DNA of 14,517 nt from DASYHQ01 sp038223165 (GTDB taxonomy: Bacteria; Planctomycetota; Phycisphaerae; Tepidisphaerales; Tepidisphaeraceae). A program made the position numbers and the translations under genes. The stretch lies in contig JBBRHE010000078.1 in the NCBI GenBank assembly GCA_038223165.1, forward strand, positions 1 through 14,517. Reading direction: 5' to 3'. Positions 6,102 to 12,506 of this stretch are shown in pieces (position 1 is the stretch's first letter; each line of letters opens with the position of its first letter). The notes under the pieces are model-generated. The model did no database searches, had not been told where the DNA came from, and was given only the letters and a program-made list of their open reading frames with translations.

Positions 6102-7172
6102 TTACGCCGCTTTCTCTGCGGTTGTCAGGCTCTTGATGCCACCCAACAACGCATTGTTTTCCTGACTGCTGCCGATCGTGATGCGTATCTTGTCCGCCAG
6201 GCCCGGTTTATCGAAGTGGCGGACAAGGATGCCCTGTTCCTTCAACCCCAGATACGCCGCCCGGCCATGACCATCGGGCGCAGTGGCGAGGATGAAGTTG
6301 GCTTGGCTGGGCAGGACGACCCAGCCGAGTTCGCTCAGTTCCGCTGAGACGCGGGCGCGCTCGTTTTTCACGTGGTCCCAGGTGAACTTCGCGTACTCCT
6401 GATCCTCGATCGCTGCCGTCGCAGCGGCGATGGAGATGGCGTCGGTGTTGTAGCTGTCCTTTACCTTCATCATCTCGTCGATCACCTGCTCCTGCCCTAC
6501 CGCATACCCGAACCGCAGGCCGGCCAGTGAGTACGCCTTGCTCATTGAACGTGAGACGATGACGTTGGCGAAGTCCTTCACCAACGCCATGCAGTTGTCT
6601 TCCGCGAAGTCGGCGTAGGCCTCGTCGACGAGAATCAGGCCCTTAAATTTCTTTGCCAGCTCGGCGATACGCTTCGGTGAGACGAACGTCCCGCTGGGCG
6701 CGTTGGGGTTAGCGATGTAGATCGCGCTGGCGTCGGTCGCGAGTAGTCCGTCGACCGGCAGGTCCCAGCCGTCCTCCCACGGCACGCCTTTAAACTTCGC
6801 GTCCTCTAGTTTCGCCAAGATCGGGTACAGCGAATAGGACGGATCAGGAGCCACAAGCAACCCGCCCGGGGGGACGAACGTGCGCGTCACGATTGTCAAA
6901 ATATCATCGCTACCATTGCCCGCAATGAAGTTTTCACGCTTCACGTCGAGCAGCTTGGCAGCGGCATCACGAAACGCGTCGGCGGTGGGATTGGGATAAC
7001 GGCGCAGCAGCTCCGGCTCGATCTCCCGAATCGCTGCGAGCACTTTCGGGCTCGGTGGGAACGGGTTCTCGTTCGTGTTCAGCTTGATCACTCGCGTGCC
7101 AGGGGCGGGCTGTTCACCAGGCGTGTAGCCATCCATGGCGCGGACCGATTGTCGTACGAATTGCGGAGCCAT
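6102..7172 (-). CDS. hisC: histidinol-phosphate aminotransferase
   Basis: HisC transfers the amino group of glutamate to imidazoleacetol phosphate, giving L-histidinol phosphate, with pyridoxal phosphate (PLP) as cofactor. The protein has 356 residues, normal for the family. Visible fold-type I motifs are LNTNENPFPP (31-40) near the N-terminus, GNGSDD (85-90), ANPNAPSG (154-161) with N155, VDEAYADF (182-189) with D183 and Y186, and SRSMSKAYSLAGLRFGY (207-223), where K212 is the PLP lysine and R220 contacts the phosphate. It lies between hisD and the toxin-antitoxin pair, separated from hisD by 198 bases that contain the copy D hairpin. No Shine-Dalgarno site is seen, but TAGACT stands 7 bases before the ATG, so a leaderless start is possible. 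Confidence 0.96.
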   Translation of the reverse strand: MAPQFVRQSVRAMDGYTPGEQPAPGTRVIKLNTNENPFPPSPKVLAAIREIEPELLRRYPNPTADAFRDAAAKLLDVKRENFIAGNGSDDILTIVTRTFVPPGGLLVAPDPSYSLYPILAKLEDAKFKGVPWEDGWDLPVDGLLATDASAIYIANPNAPSGTFVSPKRIAELAKKFKGLILVDEAYADFAEDNCMALVKDFANVIVSRSMSKAYSLAGLRFGYAVGQEQVIDEMMKVKDSYNTDAISIAAATAAIEDQEYAKFTWDHVKNERARVSAELSELGWVVLPSQANFILATAPDGHGRAAYLGLKEQGILVRHFDKPGLADKIRITIGSSQENNALLGGIKSLTTAEKAA

Positions 7173-7179
7173 GTTTATC

Positions 7180-7185
7180 AGTCTA
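7180..7185 (-). promoter_or_regulatory. candidate -10 hexamer for hisC (leaderless)
   Basis: TAGACT on the minus strand ends 7 bases before the hisC ATG at 7172. There is no Shine-Dalgarno site and no convincing -35 box, so this is a weak call based on similarity to the layout at 2215 and 10537. Confidence 0.3.
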
Positions 7186-7226
7186 ACGAGAATGTTTTAC
7201 GTTGCGAGTGGAAAGCGGGGAAAGTG

Positions 7227-7367
7227 TTCAACGCAGAGGCGCTGAGGGAAGAACGCAGAGTGACGCAGAGAAGAGAAAAACACGATGGTTTGTTTCTCTT
7301 TTTTTACAATTTTTTCGGCTTTCTCCGCGTTTCTCTGCGTTCTGCACTCTGCGCCTCTGCGTTAACG
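7227..7367. repeat. octamer hairpin element, copy D (ACGCAGAG type)
   Basis: AACGCAGAGGCGC (7230-7242) pairs perfectly with GCGCCTCTGCGTT (7351-7363). The stem then continues with few mismatches through GAACGCAGAG (7251-7260) and ACGCAGAGAA on the left against the CTCTGCG units on the right. An inner stem AAGAGAAA (7271-7278) / TTTCTCTT (7293-7300) is followed on the plus strand by a T-run. The right arm lies 3-8 bases from the hisD stop codon. It sits between hisD and hisC. Confidence 0.8.
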
Positions 7368-7370
7368 CAT

Positions 7371-8711
7371 TTATCTTTCTTCGGAGCGGACTGTGACGCT
7401 CGCTGCGTGCCCATCGAGTCCTTCGGCGTTGGCAAGGGCGACGATGGCCGGCGCGTCGTTGGCGAGGCCGTGCGCCTCGTAACGCACGACGCTGGAACGT
7501 TTGAGGAACTCGTAGACGCTGATGCCACTGGCGAACCGCGCCGTGGTGTTTGTGGGCAAACAGTGACTCGGCCCCGCGACGTAATCGCCGGCGGCGACGG
7601 GGGAATATGGGCCAAGGAAGACGGCGCCAGTGTGGACCAGCTTGTCCAAGACCGCGCTATCGTCCTTCGTCTGCACGTTCACGTGCTCGGCGGCGAAGCG
7701 GTTGGCGAGCGCGATGAGCGCGTCTATCGATTCATTGACGATGATCGCACTGACGGTCTTGAGCGACTTTTCGATGGCCGTGGACCGCCCGAGGATCGCG
7801 GTCTGGCGATCGAGTTCGGCCGACACTCGCGTCGCCAGTTGCGGTGACGTGGTCAGCAGATAGCAACTGCCCGGATCGTGCTCGGCCTGGGCGATAAGGT
7901 CGGCGGCGATCGCGCGGGCGTCACCGGTTTCATCCGCGATGACGAGGATTTCACTCGGCCCGAGGTAGCCGTCGATTCCGACACCACCAGCCAGCAGTCG
8001 CTTGGCCAGTTGGACGTAGTTGTTGCCCGGGCCGACGATCTTGTCGACCGCGGTGATAGTCTTCGTGCCAAACGCCAGCGCCGCGATCGCCGCTGCGCCA
8101 CCGGCGCGGAAAACGTCGGTCAGGCCCAGCTCTTGACACGCTGCGAGCACGAGGTCACTGCGACCGTACTTGCTCGGTGGTGTCACGACGGCGATGCGTT
8201 TCACACCCGCCACTTGCGCCGGTACGGCGAGCATGATGAGACTGGAGGGGTACGACGCTTTTCCACCCGGAAAATACAGGCCTGCGCTGTCGAGCGGGGT
8301 AAAGCGAAGCCCGAGTTCCACGCCGGGCCGTTTTAGCGTCGCGGGTGCCTTGGGCAGAATGTGCGTCTGATATTCGCGCACCTGCGCAATCGATCGGCGC
8401 AACGCGTCCATCTGGTCGGTGGGAACCCGACCCGCAGCAGACTTCATCTCGTCCGGCGATACGCGGATCTGGTCCGCGGTGAAATTCGGGTCGTCAAATT
8501 TTCGGGACGATTCGACAAGCGCGTCGTCACCGCGCTCGGCGACGTCATTGAGGATCGCCAGGACGGCGGTGGCTTCTTTGGCACGCCCGCCGCGCGATAG
8601 AGCAAGGTCGGCCGGGTCGAGACGAAGGTTGCGCAGTAGCGTCTCGACGCGCTCGGCATCGGTGACGTTTGACAAGAGAAAAGTTGGAATGCGCGGCATA
8701 GGCAGTCCCAT
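7371..8711 (-). CDS. hisD: histidinol dehydrogenase
   Basis: HisD oxidises L-histidinol twice with NAD to give L-histidine, the last two steps of the pathway, as a zinc-dependent cytoplasmic dimer. From the ATG at 8711 the protein has 446 residues, close to the usual 430. Family motifs are clear: AGLYFPGGKASYPSSLIML (143-161), VDKIVGPGNNYVQLAKR (222-238), QAEHD (Q275, H278, zinc ligands), AAEHVNV with the catalytic E342 and H343, GDYVAGPSH (D376, H383, zinc), and DGHAASVTVR near the C-terminus (H435). An ATG at 8699 (442 residues) is an equally reasonable start; neither has a strong ribosome site. The frame stays open to 8864, but that part overlaps the divergent gene at 8771. It is the first histidine gene of the leftward cluster. 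Confidence 0.95.
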   Translation of the reverse strand: MGLPMPRIPTFLLSNVTDAERVETLLRNLRLDPADLALSRGGRAKEATAVLAILNDVAERGDDALVESSRKFDDPNFTADQIRVSPDEMKSAAGRVPTDQMDALRRSIAQVREYQTHILPKAPATLKRPGVELGLRFTPLDSAGLYFPGGKASYPSSLIMLAVPAQVAGVKRIAVVTPPSKYGRSDLVLAACQELGLTDVFRAGGAAAIAALAFGTKTITAVDKIVGPGNNYVQLAKRLLAGGVGIDGYLGPSEILVIADETGDARAIAADLIAQAEHDPGSCYLLTTSPQLATRVSAELDRQTAILGRSTAIEKSLKTVSAIIVNESIDALIALANRFAAEHVNVQTKDDSAVLDKLVHTGAVFLGPYSPVAAGDYVAGPSHCLPTNTTARFASGISVYEFLKRSSVVRYEAHGLANDAPAIVALANAEGLDGHAASVTVRSEER

Positions 8712-8770
8712 CGTAGGCGAGCGCGGCAGTGGGTCAATCGCGCAACTCGTGCTAAAGTGCCACCACGACG

Positions 8771-9562
8771 ATGGGATCTGATGAACTGGAACAACTTCAA
8801 CGATACGAACGATTGATCGCGGGCGTGCTGCAGCGCGCCGGCGGGCTCCCCGCGCGCCGAACAACGGCCGCCGTTATTCAGCAAGCCGACGCATCATCGC
8901 GAGGCGAGTATCGCGGGTTGACGGTCTATTCGTGGGTAATGTCGACCCGCATGTCTGGCCCCTTTGCCGGAGTATCGGGAGAGGGGCCGGACGTACCTCA
9001 GCCAAAAAGCGATCCCGTACTACAGGCATGGTGCCGCGCGGCGGCCAAACAGATCGACGCTTCGCCCCTTTCGACTGTTGAACTTCTCGCAAGCGACGGG
9101 CAGCGCATCACCGAAACCGTCTGGCACGCGATGGCGTTGTACGCCAGCGGCGAGGTTGATTTCGCGCGGTCAGCGGTGTTCCAACCGTTGTTGTCCGCCC
9201 AGCAACCGAACGGCACGTTTCTCAAACCGTCGCGGAACGACAATCTGGAATCGCTGTGGTACCACGAGCTGGTGCTATTGCACGCGGTCGCGAGTTACGG
9301 GGTTGCCATATCTGACCCCGCAGCCCGCGACGCGGTCTTTCGCGCCGCCGACTATCACCTGAACGAAACGCAACCCGACCACGCGACCAACGATCCGTGG
9401 GGCCTTTTTGCGTTTCTCTGGAACCCGCAGTCACGGCCAGTGGCGGATGGCATGCTGCATGCCGTGTCGACGATGGGTGGTTCGTTCAGCCCGGTGACGT
9501 TGATGCTGTTGGCCGACGCCCTATACTGCGTCCGTCGGCTTTTGGCGACAAATCAGGATTAA
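8771..9562 (+). CDS. all-helical protein of unknown function, first gene of the rsmE group
   Basis: A 263-residue protein I cannot assign. It has no signal peptide and no membrane helix. From about residue 84 it is predominantly helical with repeated hairpin-like segments: PVLQAWCRAAAKQI, QRITETVWHAMALYASG, the QQPNGTFLKPS turn (144-154), ESLWYHELVLLHAVASYGV (160-178), and DPWGLFAFLWNPQSRP. This pattern, with QxPNGTF turns between helices, recalls alpha/alpha-toroid proteins such as terpene cyclases and glycosidase-like barrels, but only as a fold-level guess. It starts 59 bases from divergent hisD, has no Shine-Dalgarno site (a TAAAGT hexamer lies 12 bases upstream), and is followed after 2 bases by the Trm112-like gene, so they are co-translated. 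Confidence 0.75.
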   Translation: MGSDELEQLQRYERLIAGVLQRAGGLPARRTTAAVIQQADASSRGEYRGLTVYSWVMSTRMSGPFAGVSGEGPDVPQPKSDPVLQAWCRAAAKQIDASPLSTVELLASDGQRITETVWHAMALYASGEVDFARSAVFQPLLSAQQPNGTFLKPSRNDNLESLWYHELVLLHAVASYGVAISDPAARDAVFRAADYHLNETQPDHATNDPWGLFAFLWNPQSRPVADGMLHAVSTMGGSFSPVTLMLLADALYCVRRLLATNQD

Positions 9563-9564
9563 CC

Positions 9565-9798
9565 ATGACATCGACCCCCAGTTCCAACACGATCGACCCC
9601 TCTTTGCTCAACATCCTCCGCTGCCCCGTCACGCGCAGCGCCCTGCACCAGGAAGGCGACTTTCTCATCGCCGAGATGGGCGGGTTGCGCTATCCCGTGC
9701 GCGACGGCATTCCGGTCATGCTCGCGGAAGAAGCACAGCTTCCACCCGGTGTGGGTTCGTTGGACGAGTTCAAGCAGACGTTCGCTGCGACGCGTTAG
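9565..9798 (+). CDS. Trm112/YcaR (UPF0434)-like small protein
   Basis: A 77-residue protein starting MTSTPSSNTIDPSLLNILRC. The core IDPSLLNILRCPVTRSALHQ, then an ALHQEGDFLIAEMGGLRYPV strand pair and the closing RDGIPVMLAEEA, matches the Trm112 / YcaR family, small beta-rich proteins that assist methyltransferases in eukaryotes and archaea and are often orphans in bacteria. The usual CPxC knuckle is reduced to CPVT, so one metal ligand is missing. AGGA lies 6 bases before the ATG, and the start is only 2 bases after the previous stop. The stop overlaps the ribosome site of rsmE. Being coupled to an rRNA methyltransferase gene is suggestive of a partner role, but that is inference. Confidence 0.82.
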   Translation: MTSTPSSNTIDPSLLNILRCPVTRSALHQEGDFLIAEMGGLRYPVRDGIPVMLAEEAQLPPGVGSLDEFKQTFAATR

Positions 9799-9802
9799 GA
9801 GA
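9797..9802 (+). promoter_or_regulatory. Shine-Dalgarno site deciding the TTG start of rsmE
   Basis: AGGAGA overlaps the TAG stop of the upstream gene and lies 6 bases before the TTG at 9809. No ATG or GTG in the frame has a comparable site, so TTG is taken as the start. Confidence 0.7.
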
Positions 9803-9808
9803 CGTTCC

Positions 9809-10528
9809 TTGGCACGTCGATTCCATGTCGCACATCTTCACGTTGGTGATGTAGCGCTTGACGAGGGGCAGTCGCGGCATGCTCGTGATGTGTTGCGACT
9901 GACTGTCGGCACGATGGTCGACCTCTTCGACGATGCCGGGCAAACGTCCAGCGGCACCATCGTTACCACGGACAGTGACGTCATCGTCCGCGTGCAGTCG
10001 ATTACGCACACCCCAACCGATCGTCTGAAGCTCGTCATCGCCGCTGCGGTTCCCAAGGCGAATCGGGCGGATTGGATGATTGAAAAGCTCGCGGAGATTG
10101 GGGTTGACGTCTTCATCCCACTGTCTGCGAGCCGAAGCGTCGTGTTGCCCGAAGGTCGCGGGAAGCTCGATCGCTGGGAACGCCTTTCCACCGAGGCGGC
10201 TAAGCAATCTCGGCGGGTCGGGGTCATGGCGATCGAACCGTTGACGGGCGTCGACAAACTGCTGAAAAATCTGCCCGCGGACGGTGTTGCGTGGTGCCTG
10301 TCGACCGAAGGCGGATCTATCGCGATCTCCCAGGCGCTGCAGAATCTTAGCAAGAACGGCGCGACCTCGTTGACGCTCTTCATCGGTCCCGAAGGGGGAT
10401 GGACTACCGAAGAACTGACGGCGTTCTCTACTGCAAACGTCACCGCGGTGCGCATGACGGCCAGTGTGCTGCGCATCGAGACCGCGGCGCTGGCGGCAGC
10501 GGCGATTGTGGCTTCGCTGGTCGATTGA
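9809..10528 (+). CDS. rsmE: 16S rRNA (uracil1498-N3)-methyltransferase
   Basis: RsmE uses S-adenosylmethionine to methylate N3 of U1498 in the decoding region of 16S rRNA. From the TTG start the protein has 239 residues, as expected. The N-terminal PUA-like domain shows SRHARDVLRLTVG (22-34). The SPOUT domain shows KANRADWMIEKLAEIGVD (83-100), SASRSV (106-111), RWERLSTEAAKQSRR (122-136), the SAM-binding loop FIGPEGGWT (191-199) and the knot motif LRIETAALAA (221-230). The frame is open back to an ATG at 9749, but that part overlaps the upstream gene, and AGGAGA before the TTG fixes the start. It is the third gene of the rightward group and is probably translated by coupling to the Trm112-like gene. 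Confidence 0.95.
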   Translation: MARRFHVAHLHVGDVALDEGQSRHARDVLRLTVGTMVDLFDDAGQTSSGTIVTTDSDVIVRVQSITHTPTDRLKLVIAAAVPKANRADWMIEKLAEIGVDVFIPLSASRSVVLPEGRGKLDRWERLSTEAAKQSRRVGVMAIEPLTGVDKLLKNLPADGVAWCLSTEGGSIAISQALQNLSKNGATSLTLFIGPEGGWTTEELTAFSTANVTAVRMTASVLRIETAALAAAAIVASLVD

Positions 10529-10536
10529 CCTTCGCG

Positions 10537-10542
10537 TACAAT
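10537..10542 (+). promoter_or_regulatory. candidate -10 hexamer before the membrane protein gene
   Basis: TACAAT lies 9 bases before the ATG at 10552, and no Shine-Dalgarno site is present. A transcript from here would have almost no leader. No strong -35 box is seen at normal spacing. Confidence 0.35.
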
Positions 10543-10551
10543 CCCCCCGTC

Positions 10552-11253
10552 ATGAGCCAACCGCCCTACCAGCCACCGCAGCAACCATACGCCTCACCAC
10601 CGTATCCCCAGCCGTACATGACACCGTTCCAGACGGATGGTCGTGGACCCTTCAAGCGGGCGTCGATCCTCATGTTCGTCCTGTCGGGCGTGCTGCTGCT
10701 GTTCACGAGCTGTTTCGGGCTTCTGTCGATGATGCCGTTCGATAGCCTGCCACCGGAATCGAAAGCGCATTTGCAAAAGCTCGACGCGAACTTCACACCC
10801 CAAATGTTCAGGCAGATCATGATCGTCTGGACCGTGATGATGTTCCTGCCCGCAGCGGCGATGCTGGTGATGGGCATTGGCCTGCGGTCGGCCAAGCGGG
10901 GTTGGGTGGTCGCGTCGATGGTGGTCGTTGGGTTGGTTGCGCTCCTGCTGAGCTTCTCGCTACTGACACTGCTCGTCCAGGCTGCCAGCAACCCCGGCGC
11001 AATCTGCAGTGTGGCACTGTTAGCCGTTCCCACGGCGTTGTTCGTGTTGCTCTTCGTCTGGTTGATCGGATGCTACAAAGCCGTCGACAACGTAAAAGCC
11101 GTGGCTGCCATGCAACAGCAACCGGGCTATTGGCAGTACGCCCAACAGCAGCCGATGCAGCACCCACCGCAGACGGGGTATGGGTATGGGTACCAGGCGC
11201 CACCACCTGCACAGAATCCGCCACCGACCGATCAGACCAACAGGAATGAATAA
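10552..11253 (+). CDS. four-helix membrane protein with Pro/Gln/Tyr-rich tails
   Basis: A 233-residue protein of unknown function. The N-terminal 30 residues (MSQPPYQPPQQPYASPPYPQ and on) and the C-terminal 45 residues (QQQPGYWQYAQQQPMQ, then YGYGYQAPPPAQNPPP) are Pro/Gln/Tyr-rich and likely disordered, both on the cytoplasmic side. Between them are four hydrophobic helices at about 38-60, 88-110, 118-143 and 152-174. Topology with both ends inside and a basic stretch FKR before the first helix fits an inner-membrane protein. It begins 23 bases after rsmE and ends at a bidirectional terminator shared with rplT. Proline-rich tails of this kind are common on small multi-pass proteins of unknown role. 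Confidence 0.75.
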   Translation: MSQPPYQPPQQPYASPPYPQPYMTPFQTDGRGPFKRASILMFVLSGVLLLFTSCFGLLSMMPFDSLPPESKAHLQKLDANFTPQMFRQIMIVWTVMMFLPAAAMLVMGIGLRSAKRGWVVASMVVVGLVALLLSFSLLTLLVQAASNPGAICSVALLAVPTALFVLLFVWLIGCYKAVDNVKAVAAMQQQPGYWQYAQQQPMQHPPQTGYGYGYQAPPPAQNPPPTDQTNRNE

Positions 11254-11265
11254 AGGACTGCGGTG

Positions 11266-11294
11266 ATGACCAATGACCAAACCAGAATGACCAA
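11266..11294 (+). repeat. short ATGACCAA repeats after the membrane protein gene
   Basis: ATGACCAA occurs at 11266-11273, 11273-11280 and 11287-11294, just after the stop codon at 11253. It is a small tandem-like run with no evident coding role. Confidence 0.45.
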
Positions 11295-11299
11295 TCAAT

Positions 11300-11328
11300 G
11301 AAAAAAGGTGGCCCCAAAAGGGCCACCT
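11300..11328 (-). terminator. strong intrinsic terminator of rplT, shared with the convergent gene
   Basis: AGGTGGCCC (11306-11314) and GGGCCACCT (11320-11328) form a perfect 9-bp stem around a 5-base loop. On the minus strand the stem is followed by six T residues, so it terminates rpmI-rplT about 30 bases after the rplT stop. On the plus strand the following CGTTTCC is a weaker T-tract, so it may also stop the transcript from the 10552 gene. Confidence 0.9.
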
Positions 11329-11359
11329 CGTTTCCGCCTCCAGGCGTATAAAAGTTCAG

Positions 11360-11746
11360 TTAGGCAGCGGTCTTGGCCTTGGGGGCGATGACCACGACGT
11401 GCGGCTTGACGATCGCGACGATCGCGTCGAACGCTGCAGGGTCGGTGGCAGCCAGTTCACTCAGCATCTTGCGGTTCAACATCACACCGGCCTGAATGGC
11501 GGCGGGGATGAAGCGGTTGTAGCTGATGCCACGTTCTTTCAACGCCGCGTTCAAGCGGGTGATCCAGAGGCTGCGGAAGTGACGCTTCCGCTGCTTGCGG
11601 TCGCGCGTGGCGTACTTGCCGGCCTTGCGGACGAACTCGATCGCCTGACGGTACTGCGTTCCCGGTCCGGAAACGAAGCCACTGGCCTTCTTCAAAACAC
11701 GCTTACGTCGGCGGGCGTGGGTGACGCCACCTTTCACTCGGGGCAT
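11360..11746 (-). CDS. rplT: large-subunit ribosomal protein bL20
   Basis: bL20 binds 23S rRNA early in large-subunit assembly. The protein has 128 residues, slightly longer than the usual 118, with a short C-terminal extension KPHVVVIAPKAKTAA. The hallmark N-terminus PRVKGGVTHARRRKRVLKKA is intact, followed by the basic RDRKQRKRHFRSLWITRLNA helix and the globular end SYNRFIPAAIQAGVMLNRKM. AAAGG lies 8 bases before the ATG. It follows rpmI with a 184-base spacer that contains three hairpins, and a strong terminator follows it. bL20 controls its own operon in several bacteria by binding leader RNA; the spacer is a candidate site here. Confidence 0.97.
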   Translation of the reverse strand: MPRVKGGVTHARRRKRVLKKASGFVSGPGTQYRQAIEFVRKAGKYATRDRKQRKRHFRSLWITRLNAALKERGISYNRFIPAAIQAGVMLNRKMLSELAATDPAAFDAIVAIVKPHVVVIAPKAKTAA

Positions 11747-11770
11747 GGGACGAACCTTTCAGAGTCGAGC

Positions 11771-11901
11771 CGACGGGCGAACCGTCGCGCTCTGGGTGAG
11801 CCAGGGGCACTCCCTCAATGGGGGGCTTGGCTGTGTGGACGACGTGTCCACACTTTGTTTTGGTGACCCGGTCCAGAAGGACAGTCTCACTGAAGTGAGA
11901 C
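11771..11901 (-). promoter_or_regulatory. three consecutive hairpins in the rpmI-rplT spacer
   Basis: Read on the minus strand: an 8-bp inverted repeat GTCTCACT/AGTGAGAC (11884-11901), a perfect 8-bp stem GTGTGGAC/GTCCACAC with a 5-base loop (11833-11853), and a 6-bp stem CGACGG/CCGTCG (11771-11787). The last is about 25 bases before the rplT start. Such structured leaders are where bL20 binds in the bacteria studied, so autoregulation is a reasonable inference; no match to a known leader class was recognised. Confidence 0.5.
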
Positions 11902-11930
11902 CGCCGAAAAAACGGGTCGATGAACGCAAT

Positions 11931-12200
11931 TTACTTCGCAGCGGCGGCTTTGGCCTTGGCGGCGCGTTCGCGGCGGACTCGGGTGCGGTTCGGCTTCAGC
12001 TTGCTGACGCCCAGGAACTTCCGCATCCGACCGGCCTGCGTCTCGTCCAGGATCGATGACCGACCCAATTCTCGCTTCTTGTCCGCGGTTCGGTTGGAAC
12101 GCAGGTGCGTGCTCATCGTGTTTCGGTGCTTGAGCTTGCCCGTCTTGGTGACCTTGAACCGCTTCGCTACGCTCTTGTTCGGCTTGAACTTGTAAGCCAT
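11931..12200 (-). CDS. rpmI: large-subunit ribosomal protein bL35
   Basis: bL35 is a small structural protein of the 50S subunit. The start MAYKFKPNKSVAKRFKVTKT, the TGKLKHR and SHL-like (here STHLRSNRTADKKRELG) motifs, and the ordered run of lysines are typical. The protein has 89 residues against about 65 usually: the extra length is a basic, Ala/Lys-rich C-terminal tail (RRERAAKAKAAAAK). AAGGA lies 6 bases before the ATG. infC, which normally precedes rpmI, is absent; thrC and a long hairpin lie upstream instead, and a candidate promoter is at 12252-12280, so rpmI-rplT forms its own unit. Confidence 0.95.
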   Translation of the reverse strand: MAYKFKPNKSVAKRFKVTKTGKLKHRNTMSTHLRSNRTADKKRELGRSSILDETQAGRMRKFLGVSKLKPNRTRVRRERAAKAKAAAAK

Positions 12201-12251
12201 CGGAATCCTTCGTGAAAATCAGAACTTCCCCCACTTTTGCGAGGGGCGGGG

Positions 12252-12280
12252 ATGATAACAGGGTCTGCTCAGGGAGTAAA
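12252..12280 (-). promoter_or_regulatory. candidate promoter of rpmI-rplT
   Basis: On the minus strand TTTACT (12280-12275) and TATCAT (12257-12252) are 17 bases apart, with TG just before the -10 box. Transcription would start near 12245 and give a leader of about 45 bases. Confidence 0.5.
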
Positions 12281-12332
12281 GGAGGGCGGATCGTGAACGT
12301 CTGAGCACCCACGGATTGCTTTTTCGCTAAGT

Positions 12333-12436
12333 TGTCATCCCGAATAGAGCGGTAGCGACTTGAAGGATCTAGACCTGGCGGAACTGTTTGAATAGTCGAG
12401 ATCCCTCTGGTCGCTTCCGCTCCCATCGGGATGACA
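12333..12436. repeat. long TGTCATCCCGA hairpin between thrC and rpmI
   Basis: The arms TGTCATCCCGA (12333-12343) and TCGGGATGACA (12426-12436) are perfect complements. Pairing continues with few mismatches through AGAGCGG/CCGCTC-type and AGCGAC/GTCGCT segments to GGATCT/AGATCC, giving stems of about 38 bases around a 25-base loop. It lies 71 bases after the thrC stop on the minus strand and 133 bases upstream of the rpmI start. It resembles a dispersed intergenic repeat; it could also end thrC transcripts, although no T-run follows. The spacer 12201-12506 otherwise contains only the rpmI promoter. Confidence 0.75.
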
Positions 12437-12506
12437 CGCTCTGTTGAAGCGTACTTTCTCTATCTATCCAAAGGGCAAGCTCGCTCGCTAAACGTCAGAA
12501 TAGTGC

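Noticed and set aside
7149..7847. 232-codon plus-strand frame across the copy D hairpin and hisD
   Set aside because: Antisense to hisD and through a repeat; composition is that of a shadow frame.
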